Shown here one piece after another: positions 1 to 6,372 of a stretch of DNA of 6,464 bases (position 1 is its first letter; every line of letters begins with the position of its first letter). The position numbers were made by a program, and so were the translations under genes. The stretch lies in contig JBBSHS010000108.1 in NCBI GenBank assembly GCA_038232515.1, positions 1 through 6,464 of the forward strand. The letters are read 5' to 3'. The notes below the pieces were generated by a model. That model saw only the letters and a program-made list of their open reading frames with translations, did not search any database and was not told the DNA's origin. Source of the stretch: JBBSHS01 sp038232515 (GTDB lineage: Bacteria; Actinomycetota; Acidimicrobiia; Acidimicrobiales; JAUJNH01).

Positions 1-329
1 CCGGCGAGGTGCCCAGCACCGAGGTGCTGCGCACGCCGCGCACCTACGCCTTCCGCGACGTCAGCCCCGCCCTGCCCACCCACGTCCTGGTCGTGCCGAC
101 CACCCACATCGACCACGCCGCCGCCGTCAGGGCCGAGCACGCCGACGTGGTGGTGGAGATGCTGACCACGGCCCGAGCGGTGGCCGAGGCCGAAGGGCTG
201 TGGTCCGTCGATGACCACGGCCGGGGGTACCGGCTCGTCTTCAACGTCGGGCCTGACGCCCTCAACTCAGTGGAGCACCTCCATCTGCACGTCCTCGGTG
301 GACGGCCCATGACCTGGCCGCCGGGGTAG
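1..329 (+). CDS. HIT-family nucleotide hydrolase/transferase (HinT-like), 5' end outside the window
   Basis: The reading frame is open to the left edge and ends at TAG 327-329, so about a dozen N-terminal residues are probably missing; the GTG at 9 lies inside the conserved part and is unlikely to be the true start. Seen: a GE-P-S segment and a YAFRD-SP stretch typical of HIT N-termini, the HVLVVP strand, and near the C-terminus an HLHLH histidine triad (276-290) followed by GGRPMTWPPG. HIT proteins of this branch hydrolyse nucleoside phosphoramidates or other nucleotidyl bonds through the central triad histidine; they are small cytosolic homodimers. The exact substrate cannot be told. The gene ends 30 nt before phoH, an adjacency common in actinobacteria. 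The family call is secure; assignment to HinT rather than another HIT branch is inference. Confidence 0.9.
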   Translation, partial: GEVPSTEVLRTPRTYAFRDVSPALPTHVLVVPTTHIDHAAAVRAEHADVVVEMLTTARAVAEAEGLWSVDDHGRGYRLVFNVGPDALNSVEHLHLHVLGGRPMTWPPG

Positions 330-335
330 GCCTTG

Positions 336-341
336 TAGGCT
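336..341 (+). promoter_or_regulatory. Possible -10 element (TAGGCT) upstream of phoH
   Basis: TAGGCT fits the TANNNT pattern of actinobacterial -10 boxes. It would place transcription start near 348, leaving a leader of about 12 nt before the GTG at 360. No purine-rich Shine-Dalgarno precedes that GTG. There is no recognisable -35 at the expected distance, so this is only a candidate. The gene could equally be read through from the HIT gene. Confidence 0.3.
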
Positions 342-359
342 TGGCCCACCATCCCGCCT

Positions 360-1300
<941 letters not shown>

Positions 1301-1304
<4 letters not shown>

Positions 1305-2023
1305 CCGCCCAAGGCCCCGCTCCCGCTCGTTCGGGCATAGAGGTGTTCGTGGCCGACGAGCAGGTGCAGCACCCGATCGACGCCGGCCGCTGGGTGCGAC
1401 TGGCCGAGCAGGTGCTGGAGGCCGAGGGCGTGACCGGCGAAGCCGAGTTGAGCGTCCTCTACGTCGACGAGACGTCGATGTCCGACCTGCACAAGCGCTT
1501 CCTGGGCAAGGACGGGCCCACTGACGTCCTGTCCTTCCCCATCGACGGCGAGCCCGAGGAGTCCGGGCGACACCCCGATTCGGGGGGCTCGGGACCGGGC
1601 GACCGGGCCGAGCCCGATGATCTTCCCATGTTGCTGGGCGACGTGGTGATCTGCCCGGCGGTGGCCGTCCGCAACGCCCCCGAGCACGCCGGCACCTACG
1701 ACGACGAACTGGCGCTGCTCCTGGTCCACGGCATCCTGCACCTGCTGGGCATGGACCACGATGACGACGGCGAGGCGGAGGTCATGGAGAAGCGGGAGCG
1801 CAGCCTGCTCGGGCGCTTCCACCACCAGCCCGACCAGCCCGACCAGCCCAACCAGGCCGGCCAACCCGACGGGGCCGACGGGGCCGACGGGCCCGAGGCC
1901 GCGACGGCCCGGTCCACCCCTCCCCGCCTGCCCCCACGCACCACCGCTGACACCATCGAGCGCCTCCGCCGGGGTGAAGGTCCTCCCGAACCGCCCGGCG
2001 ACGGCGACGGCGGTCAACCGTGA
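1301..2023 (+). CDS. ybeY: Endoribonuclease YbeY with long repeat-rich C-terminal tail
   Basis: YbeY is a zinc-dependent single-strand endoribonuclease involved in 16S rRNA 3'-end maturation and 70S quality control. The core is clear: a TDVLSFP motif, an LGDVVIC strand and the metal site HGILHLLGMDH with His143, His147 and His153. Between TDVLSFP and LGDVVIC there is an insert of about 30 residues rich in G, P, D and E. Usual YbeY proteins have about 150-180 residues; this one has 240, because after the end of the core (about 172) the frame stays open for about 68 residues of low-complexity sequence rich in P, D, Q, G and A, then a basic short helix-like segment and a GDGDGG end. The GTG start overlaps the phoH stop as GTGA and its own stop overlaps the next GTG in the same way, supporting coupled translation. 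The tail is presumably disordered; a frameshift that extended the frame cannot be excluded, though the neat overlap at its end argues for it being real. Confidence 0.93.
1824..1894 (+). repeat. Two short 9-bp tandem repeats inside the ybeY tail
   Basis: Four copies of a 9-bp unit ACCAGCCCG (1824-1859, the last two each with a single change) are followed after 8 nt by three copies of GACGGGGCC (1868-1894, the last with one change). Both have a period of three codons, so copy-number change keeps the frame. They encode a Pro-Asp-Gln type repeat and then a Gly-Ala-Asp repeat. Such repeats expand and contract by replication slippage, so length may vary between strains. Confidence 0.85.
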
Positions 2024-3339
2024 CCCCGCCAAATCCACTGGTCGGCGCGGCCATGGGGAGCCGTGACTGGGTGTTGCTGGTCATCATCCTCATCCTGGTG
2101 GGCTGCGCGGCGACTATGGCCATGGCCGAGACGGCGCTGTCGCGCATCTCGAGGGTCAAGGCCATGGCCATGGAGGAGGAGGGCCGCCGGGGGGCCAAGC
2201 GCCTGGCCAAGCTCATCAGCCACCCGGAGCAGTTCCTCAACACCGTCCTGTTGCTCGTCCTGCTGTGCCAGACCGTGGCCGCCACCCTCCTCAGCCTGGT
2301 CGCCGACAAGTACGGGGCCGGGGGCGTGGCCGCGGCCCCCCCGTTCGAGGTCTGCTTCATCTTCGTGGTGGCCGAGGTCATCCCCAAGACCTGGGCCATT
2401 CAGCACACCGACAAAGCGGCGCTGCGAGCCGCCGCCTACGTGGCCCCGATCGCCACGTTCTGGCCACTGCGCATGATGAGCCGGGCCCTAATCGTCGTGT
2501 CCAACATCTTGATGCCGGGCAGAGGCCTGGCCCAGGGCCCCACCACATCGGAGGAGGAGATCCTCGCCACCACCGAGGTGGCGGCGGACGAGGGTGTCAT
2601 CGAGCAGCAGGAACGCCGGCTCATCCACTCGATCATCAAGTTCGGCGACACGGTGGCCAGGGAGGTCATGGTGCCAAGGCCCGACATGGTGGCGGCCGAA
2701 GCCAGACAGACGGTGCGGGCGGTGCTGGAGACGGCGCTGAGCGCCGGGTACAGCCGCCTGCCGGTCTACGAGGACCAGGTCGACGCCATTCTCGGCTTGG
2801 TCTACCTCAAGGACCTCGTCGCCGCGCTCAACGCCGGCAAGGGCGACGAGCCCGTGCGCATGGAGGTACGCGAGGCCAATGTGGTGCCCGAGAGCAAGCG
2901 GGTGGCCGAGCTCATGCGGGAGATGCAGCGGGGCAAGTACCACATGGCCATCGTCATCGACGAATACGGCGGGGTGTCCGGACTGGTCGCCCTCGAGGAC
3001 CTGATCGAGGAGTTGGTGGGCGAGATCACCGACGAGTACGACGTCGACGCCGCCACCATCGAGGAAATGGACGACGGTGCCGTACGGGTGCCGGCGGCCA
3101 TGCCGGTCGACGAGTTGAACGAGCTGTTGGGCGTCGAACTGCCCGAGGACGACGACTACGAGTCGGTCGGCGGACTGGTGCTCGCCGCCCTCGGCCACAT
3201 ACCGGCCGAAGGCGAGTCGGTGGTGGTCGACCGCCGACGCCTCACCGCTCAGGAGGTGAAAGGGCGCCGCATCGGACGGGTGATGGTGGCCCCGCTCACC
3301 GAGGATGTCGACGGCGCCACCCAGGCCGAACTGGCGTAG
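2020..3339 (+). CDS. CNNM/CBS-domain membrane protein (CorC/HlyC family)
   Basis: The product has 439 residues with the full family layout. An N-terminal CNNM (DUF21) membrane domain has hydrophobic segments at about 17-37, 71-93, 105-125 and 136-160, including an AETALSR motif and an AEVIPKT motif. A CBS pair follows at about 213-345, with VMVPRPDM at the first repeat and IDEYGG-SGLV-LEDL-EELVGEI at the second. A C-terminal CorC_HlyC domain at about 350-430 contains a DDYESVGGLVL-LGHIP segment. Family members act in the cytoplasmic membrane and are implicated in Mg2+ (or Co2+) export; the older name haemolysin is misleading. The actinobacterial phoH-ybeY-era cluster normally carries such a gene here. 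The GTG start overlaps the ybeY stop (GTGA); a second in-frame ATG at 2053 is possible but loses the coupling. The substrate ion is not determinable from sequence. Confidence 0.93.
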   Translation: MTPPNPLVGAAMGSRDWVLLVIILILVGCAATMAMAETALSRISRVKAMAMEEEGRRGAKRLAKLISHPEQFLNTVLLLVLLCQTVAATLLSLVADKYGAGGVAAAPPFEVCFIFVVAEVIPKTWAIQHTDKAALRAAAYVAPIATFWPLRMMSRALIVVSNILMPGRGLAQGPTTSEEEILATTEVAADEGVIEQQERRLIHSIIKFGDTVAREVMVPRPDMVAAEARQTVRAVLETALSAGYSRLPVYEDQVDAILGLVYLKDLVAALNAGKGDEPVRMEVREANVVPESKRVAELMREMQRGKYHMAIVIDEYGGVSGLVALEDLIEELVGEITDEYDVDAATIEEMDDGAVRVPAAMPVDELNELLGVELPEDDDYESVGGLVLAALGHIPAEGESVVVDRRRLTAQEVKGRRIGRVMVAPLTEDVDGATQAELA

Positions 3340-3348
3340 GGACAGACC

Positions 3349-3396
3349 GGTCAGGCTCGGTCGCGGGCCGGACGAGACGAGACCCGAGACCTGATC
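3349..3396. terminator. Imperfect stem-loop between convergent genes, possible bidirectional terminator
   Basis: The arm 3349-3362 pairs with 3381-3396 over 14 base pairs, with single-base bulges at 3383 and 3389, one G-U pair and an 18-nt loop. It fills most of the 57-nt gap between the CNNM stop (3339) and the minus-strand stop (3397). No T-run follows on either strand, as is usual for terminators in high-GC actinobacteria. The structure was found by eye; no folding energy was computed. Confidence 0.45.
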
Positions 3397-4119
3397 TCAT
3401 AACCGATTCGGGGTGTCTGGCCCATCGGCGAGCAGGACGCTCTGCTGGCGCTCGCAGGCCTCGAAACCCATGGCCTGCAATGGGGCGACCGAGGGATCGT
3501 CCTCGTCGAGGCGCAGGGCCAGGTGGCCCATGCCGGCCAGGGCGCACACCGCCAGGGCCCGCTCCAGCAGGGTCTGGGCCAGACCGGCGGCACCGGGTGG
3601 GCCAGCCTGCTGGCCGACCTCCGCCACCAGCGCGTCGCTCCCAGCCGGGACGACCAGCAGTTGGGCCAGGGGCCGGCCTGAGCCGTCGACGATGGCGGCG
3701 CTGGGATCGCCGAGCAGGGGCTGGTCGGGAATGGCGATCTGCGCCGCCTCGAGCCTCAGCCCGGGAGGGAGCTCCGGAGCGGCCCACTCGAGGGGCGGCG
3801 GCCTGGCCTCCAGGTCCCAGTCGAGAACGACCGTGGATCCCAACGGCCGGGCGCCGGCTGCCACCAGCGCCGCGGCCACGTCCGGGCCGGTGCTGACGCG
3901 GGCGCCGGGCAGGTCGGCCGTCAGCACGCGGGCCAGGCGGCTGAGGTCGGTGCCGACCACGGCCCGCAGGTCTGCGGCGTGGGGGGGCACCGCCGGCGGG
4001 CGGGCCGGCTCGGCCACGAACGTGGCCAGCATGGTGAGGTCGTCGTCAGCCACCAGGCGGACGGCCGGGCCGTGGGGCGGGTCGGCGTAGATCGGCACCC
4101 CCGTATGCTGGCCCGCCAT
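3397..4119 (-). CDS. Probable GNAT-like acetyltransferase, degenerate, catalytic role uncertain
   Basis: The minus-strand reading frame of 240 residues has very strong third-position GC bias, so it is truly coding. Residues 1-115 show no motif I know. The C-terminal half resembles a GNAT fold: a strand AQLLVVPAGSDALVAEV (about 152-168), a GPPGAAGLAQTLLERAL loop-helix where the acetyl-CoA pyrophosphate loop usually sits, a strand HLALRLDEDD, and a PLQAMGFE ending that matches the usual GNAT 'GF' segment. The canonical Q/R-x-x-G-x-G/A is not clean, so CoA binding is uncertain. The ATG at 4119-4117 gives the longest start before the frame becomes purely antisense to era; a GTG at 4098 is an alternative that would avoid overlap with era. 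The gene sits reversed in an otherwise plus-strand cluster, converging on the CNNM gene. The substrate is unknown. Confidence 0.6.
   Translation of the reverse strand: MAGQHTGVPIYADPPHGPAVRLVADDDLTMLATFVAEPARPPAVPPHAADLRAVVGTDLSRLARVLTADLPGARVSTGPDVAAALVAAGARPLGSTVVLDWDLEARPPPLEWAAPELPPGLRLEAAQIAIPDQPLLGDPSAAIVDGSGRPLAQLLVVPAGSDALVAEVGQQAGPPGAAGLAQTLLERALAVCALAGMGHLALRLDEDDPSVAPLQAMGFEACERQQSVLLADGPDTPNRL
4104..4109 (+). promoter_or_regulatory. Possible -10 element (TATGCT) giving a leaderless era mRNA
   Basis: TATGCT ends 8 nt before the era ATG at 4118. Standard -10 spacing puts the transcription start at about 4116-4118, at the start codon itself. There is no Shine-Dalgarno before the ATG, which fits leaderless translation. 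No good -35 is seen. Because the gene upstream is on the other strand, era needs its own promoter, which supports this call. Confidence 0.5.
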
Positions 4120-4954
4120 GCGCTCGGGCTTCGCCACCCTCGTGGGTCGACCCAACGTGGGCAAGTCGACCCTCCTCAACCGGGTCCTGGGCACCAAGGT
4201 CTCGATCGTCTCGGACAAGCCCCAGACCACCCGCTCGCAGGTACGGGGCGTGCTCGACCGGCCCGACGCGCAGGTGGTGTTCGTCGACACCCCCGGCATC
4301 CACAAGCCCCGGACGCTGCTGGGTGAGCATCTGAACGACACCGCTTCCCAGGCCATCGGCGGCGTCGACGTGGTGGTGATGGTGGTCGACGCCACCGCTC
4401 CCGTCGGCCGGGGCGACCGCTTCGTGGCCGGCCGGCTGCCGGCCACCGCGCTGTGCGTGGTCAACAAGATCGACGCTGCCGCTGCGGCCGACGTGCTCGC
4501 CCAGCTGGCCCGGGCCGGCGGGCTCGGGCTCGAGGAGTACTTCCCCGTCTCCGCCAAGACCGGCGACGGGGTGACTGAGCTCGTCGAGGCCATCGTGGCC
4601 CGTCTCCCCCAAGGACCTCGGCTTTACCCCGAGGGCACCATCACCGACGTCGCCGAAGCCTTCTGGGTGGCGGAGCTCGTGCGCGAGCAATTGCTGGCCG
4701 TCACCCGCGACGAGGTCCCGCACTCGGTCGCCTGCCGGGTGGCCGAGTGGGAATGGCCCCGGGTGCGGGTCGAGATCCTGGTGGAGCGGGACAGCCAGAA
4801 GGGCATCGTCATCGGCCGGGGTGGTCTGGTGCTCAAGCAGGTGGGCCAGCGCGTGCGCGAGCAGCTACCCCCCGGCGCCTTCATCGAGCTGTTCGTGAAG
4901 GTCGACAAGGATTGGCAGCACCGGCCCCGGGCCCTCGCCCGCCTCGGCTACTAG
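4118..4954 (+). CDS. era: GTPase Era
   Basis: Era binds the 3' end of 16S rRNA and acts as a checkpoint GTPase in 30S subunit assembly, peripherally associated with the membrane in some bacteria. All motifs are present: G1 GRPNVGKS at 10-17, the switch I region with SDKPQTTR, G3 DTPG at 57-60, G4 NKID at 116-119, G5 SAK at 145-147, and a C-terminal type II KH domain with a PHSVA segment leading to IGRGG at 232-236 and a V-KDW end near the C-terminus. The 278 residues are slightly under the usual 290-300, with a shortened stretch between DTPG and NKID. The ATG starts just four residues before the LVGRPN strand, a short but complete N-terminus. The start overlaps by 2 nt with the apparent ATG of the divergent minus-strand gene. 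Functionally it pairs with the ybeY/phoH block upstream. Confidence 0.97.
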   Translation: MRSGFATLVGRPNVGKSTLLNRVLGTKVSIVSDKPQTTRSQVRGVLDRPDAQVVFVDTPGIHKPRTLLGEHLNDTASQAIGGVDVVVMVVDATAPVGRGDRFVAGRLPATALCVVNKIDAAAAADVLAQLARAGGLGLEEYFPVSAKTGDGVTELVEAIVARLPQGPRLYPEGTITDVAEAFWVAELVREQLLAVTRDEVPHSVACRVAEWEWPRVRVEILVERDSQKGIVIGRGGLVLKQVGQRVREQLPPGAFIELFVKVDKDWQHRPRALARLGY

Positions 4955-4963
4955 ACCCGACCG

Positions 4964-4977
4964 ACCGGAATCCCGGT
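4964..4977 (+). other. Short stem-loop between era and the next gene
   Basis: ACCGG (4964-4968) and CCGGT (4973-4977) form a 5-bp perfect stem with a 4-nt loop in the 45-nt gap after era. It is too short and lacks a T-run, so full termination is doubtful; partial attenuation or chance are both possible. Confidence 0.25.
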
Positions 4978-4987
4978 AACCGAACTT

Positions 4988-4993
4988 GAGGAG
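4988..4993 (+). promoter_or_regulatory. Shine-Dalgarno (GAGGAG) that selects the start at 5000
   Basis: GAGGAG lies 6 nt before the ATG at 5000, ideal spacing. A competing ATG at 4996 is only 2 nt from it and opens a frame of poor codon bias that stops at 5184. This is the clearest ribosome binding site in the window, in contrast to phoH and era. Confidence 0.8.
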
Positions 4994-4999
4994 ACATGC

Positions 5000-5518
5000 A
5001 TGGGTACGACGGCTTGGCGCTACGTCAAGGGACAGTGGACCGACGCCACGCCGGAATGGAGGTCCAGCGACGAATGGGGGTGGCGGGAGGAGCTGAAGCA
5101 GAACGGCTACGACCCCGATCCGGCCGTGCGGCTGGGGGACATCGACGTCGACAGCTTCGCCGTGGAGGCCTACGCCAGAGCTGAGGCCAAGGCGCCCACG
5201 GCGGGATCGGATGACGGCGAGGCCGCCGGCTCCGGCGCCGCGCCCAGTCGGGCCAAGGTGGGCTGGGCGGTCATCGTGTCGGTGGGCGCCGGCGGCGATG
5301 TCGTGCTGGTCGACACTCTCCCCGACCTCGTCGCCCTACTGACGACGATCGGACCGGTCGTCGAGCAGGTCCAGGGTCTCAACCTGGGGGCCACCAACGC
5401 CCAGGAGCGGGAGTACTCCCGCCTGCGCCGGCTGGGGTATCCCCACGAGGTGGCCGACGAGGCCAGCCGCATCTTCGTCGAGGAGGTCGGCGACGACATC
5501 GGCGACGACGAGGAGTAG
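5000..5518 (+). CDS. Conserved-looking protein of unknown function, Trp-spaced N-terminus
   Basis: I do not recognise this 172-residue protein. Codon bias and the strong Shine-Dalgarno show it is a real gene. The N-terminal 60 residues carry tryptophans at 6, 13, 20, 26 and 28, the first three exactly seven apart, in a polar, acidic setting. Residues 63-85 are a linker rich in Ala, Gly, Ser and Asp. Residues 86-125 form a compact hydrophobic stretch (VGWAVIVSVGAGGDVVLVD, then a helix-like LPDLVALLTTIGPVVEQV), followed by charged helices and a very acidic GDDIGDDEE end. No signal peptide or membrane helix is evident, so it is probably cytosolic. It follows era by 45 nt and probably shares its transcript; a stem-loop follows its stop. 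A role in ribosome or RNA metabolism would be guilt by association only. Confidence 0.85.
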   Translation: MGTTAWRYVKGQWTDATPEWRSSDEWGWREELKQNGYDPDPAVRLGDIDVDSFAVEAYARAEAKAPTAGSDDGEAAGSGAAPSRAKVGWAVIVSVGAGGDVVLVDTLPDLVALLTTIGPVVEQVQGLNLGATNAQEREYSRLRRLGYPHEVADEASRIFVEEVGDDIGDDEE

Positions 5519-5523
5519 AGTCC

Positions 5524-5548
5524 GGCTCGGCCTGATGTCGGCCGGGCC
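5524..5548 (+). terminator. GC-rich stem-loop after the era-downstream gene
   Basis: GGCTCGGCC (5524-5532) pairs fully with GGCCGGGCC (5540-5548), 9 bp with one G-U pair, around a 7-nt loop. It begins 6 nt after the TAG at 5516-5518. No T-run follows. Its position and strength suggest the end of the era transcript. Confidence 0.5.
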
Positions 5549-5935
5549 CCATCGCCCGGAATGTGGACGACCCACAGGCCCTGCGTAGTAGCAACCGCCG
5601 CTTGACCGCGCCCTCCAACACCCCACCGCTGTAGGGACCCGGCGAAGGTGATCACCGCAGCCGCCGAAGATGAGCAGTTCGGTGGCGGTAGCGCCGATCC
5701 CGCCGCGGACAAGGTGATCAGTTCTCTAGGCCGTCGCGCCGGGCTGGCTCTCCACCTGAGAGAGCAACGCCTGCCCAAGGGAGTTGAGGCTGTGTGGCTG
5801 GCTGGGCGAGGAGCGCTCCAGCACGACACCTCCGACGGCCCTCTCAAGTCCCCGAAGACTGCGGTCGAGGGTGTACCGATCGGACCCGATCACGGACGCT
5901 GCCGCAGCGAGAGACGCTGCCGGCGGCGAGGGTGA

Positions 5936-6097
5936 ATGACTGCAGCCGCTTCGGCCTCAGAAGCACGAGCTGGCAGAGGCGAGCGGCTCGGGAAGGGCGA
6001 GCGGGGCGTCCGGGTGGGCCCCGAGATGCTCGTCGGCCTGCACCAAGAGGCGGTGCCCGAGGTCAGTGAGACACTGGTTCTCGTGGCTGCGCGGTGA
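5936..6097 (+). CDS. Short unrecognised ORF, possibly the 3' remnant of a larger gene
   Basis: This frame of 53 codons starts at an ATG that directly abuts the stop of a weak upstream frame (TGAATG) and ends at TGA 6095-6097. The first 15 codons are Ala- and Ser-rich with mixed codon bias. From about codon 17 on, the bias is strong (about 33 of 38 third positions G or C) and the product reads like a true protein end (GPEMLVGLHQEAVPEV, then a hydrophobic LVLVAAR terminus). A short in-frame repeat of 9 bp (GGCGAGCGG at 5978 and 5996) encodes two GER segments. I cannot name a family. Either a small protein or the C-terminal remnant of a lost gene is possible; the antisense frame is also open and weakens the case. 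Confidence 0.3.
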   Translation: MTAAASASEARAGRGERLGKGERGVRVGPEMLVGLHQEAVPEVSETLVLVAAR

Positions 6098-6157
6098 ACG
6101 CTGCACAAAGCCGAGACCCCAGTCGCGCCGCCTAGCCGGCGATCGGGGACGCCCTGC

Positions 6158-6163
6158 AAGACT
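6158..6163 (+). promoter_or_regulatory. Possible -10 element (AAGACT) before the methyltransferase remnant
   Basis: AAGACT ends 7 nt before the ATG at 6171, the same geometry as TATGCT before era, and would give a leaderless transcript. It departs from TANNNT at the first base, and no -35 is seen, so it is weak support on its own. Confidence 0.25.
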
Positions 6164-6170
6164 TGCGACG

Positions 6171-6290
6171 ATGAGCCAGACGTATTCCGACGTGGACTCC
6201 AGCAGCGATCCGTCGGGCGCGGTCGCGTGGCAGGAGAGCATGGCGACCTGGCCGTCAGTGGCGCGGTACAAGCAGCAGACCTACCACCCT
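6171..6290 (+). pseudogene. N-terminal remnant of a class I SAM-dependent methyltransferase
   Basis: The first 40 codons from the ATG at 6171 read YSDVDSSSDPSGAVAWQE, then WPSVARYKQQTY. This matches, from memory, the N-terminal pattern of a group of actinobacterial methyltransferases (Y-x-V-D-x-S-x-D-P, then A-W-x-E, then a V-x-x-Y-K stretch), which normally runs within about 15 residues into the SAM-binding VLDVGCGxG motif. Here that motif never appears: after about 6290 the frame turns into an arginine-rich stretch and stops at 6381-6383, while a +1 frame (6286-6354) holds better codon bias and stops too. So the protein lacks its SAM site and cannot be an active methyltransferase. A deletion with junction near 6285-6291 is the simplest reading. 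The opposite strand is also open here with equal third-position bias, which lowers certainty. Confidence 0.45.
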
Positions 6291-6372
6291 CGACGCCGAG
6301 GTTGCGATAGGCGACGCCTCCGGCGCGTGCCCACAGTTCCGTATGCAGGAGTGACCGCGACGTGCCGCCTCG

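Larger units (their letters stand above)
5519..6170. other. Gene-poor stretch with weak ORFs, probably degraded sequence
   Basis: Apart from the stem-loop near its left end, this 650-nt stretch holds no gene I can support firmly. A plus-strand frame open from GTG 5648 to TGA 5933-5935 (95 codons) has only moderate third-position GC bias, no recognisable motif and an arginine-rich end, and is probably not a working gene; it contains a 10-bp direct repeat (AAGGTGATCA at 5645 and 5711). From about 5985 a plus-strand frame has better codon bias (see the short ORF at 5936). I see no tRNA, transposase or terminal inverted repeats. CTAG occurs at 5725-5728 and 6132-6135, unlike the well-kept genes to the left. 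The stretch looks like remnants between two conserved blocks. Confidence 0.5.

Noticed and set aside
1824..1894. Tandem repeats considered as a CRISPR array or operator cluster
   Set aside because: Units are 9 bp with no spacers, lie in frame within ybeY and encode a low-complexity tail.
2265..3896. 543-codon plus-strand frame running through the CNNM gene and into the GNAT-like gene
   Set aside because: It is a shifted frame of the CNNM gene, extremely rich in Arg and Gly, crosses the convergent gap and lies antisense to a real minus-strand gene.
4120..4593. Upstream extension of the GNAT-like frame to a start at 4593
   Set aside because: This part is purely antisense to era and reads as Ser/Thr/Arg-rich shadow; the protein-like sequence begins near 4119.
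4996..5184. 62-codon frame from ATG 4996
   Set aside because: Its ATG is only 2 nt from the Shine-Dalgarno and its codon bias is poor; the ATG at 5000 fits better.
5519..6170. Searched for tRNA, insertion sequence ends or an attachment site
   Set aside because: No GGTTCRA-type T-arm, no CCA-ended cloverleaf, no transposase motif and no terminal inverted repeat could be seen by eye.
5957..6271. 104-codon minus-strand frame ending at 5957
   Set aside because: Parts have high third-position GC, but across 6171-6271 it shares those positions with the plus-strand methyltransferase-like frame, which gives a recognisable pattern; the middle part has weak bias and no motif was found.
6285..6372. 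Minus-strand peptide with LWARAGG resembling the lead-in of HNH nucleases
   Set aside because: The HNH cysteines and histidines do not follow, no start codon fits, and third-position bias favours the plus strand; treated as chance.
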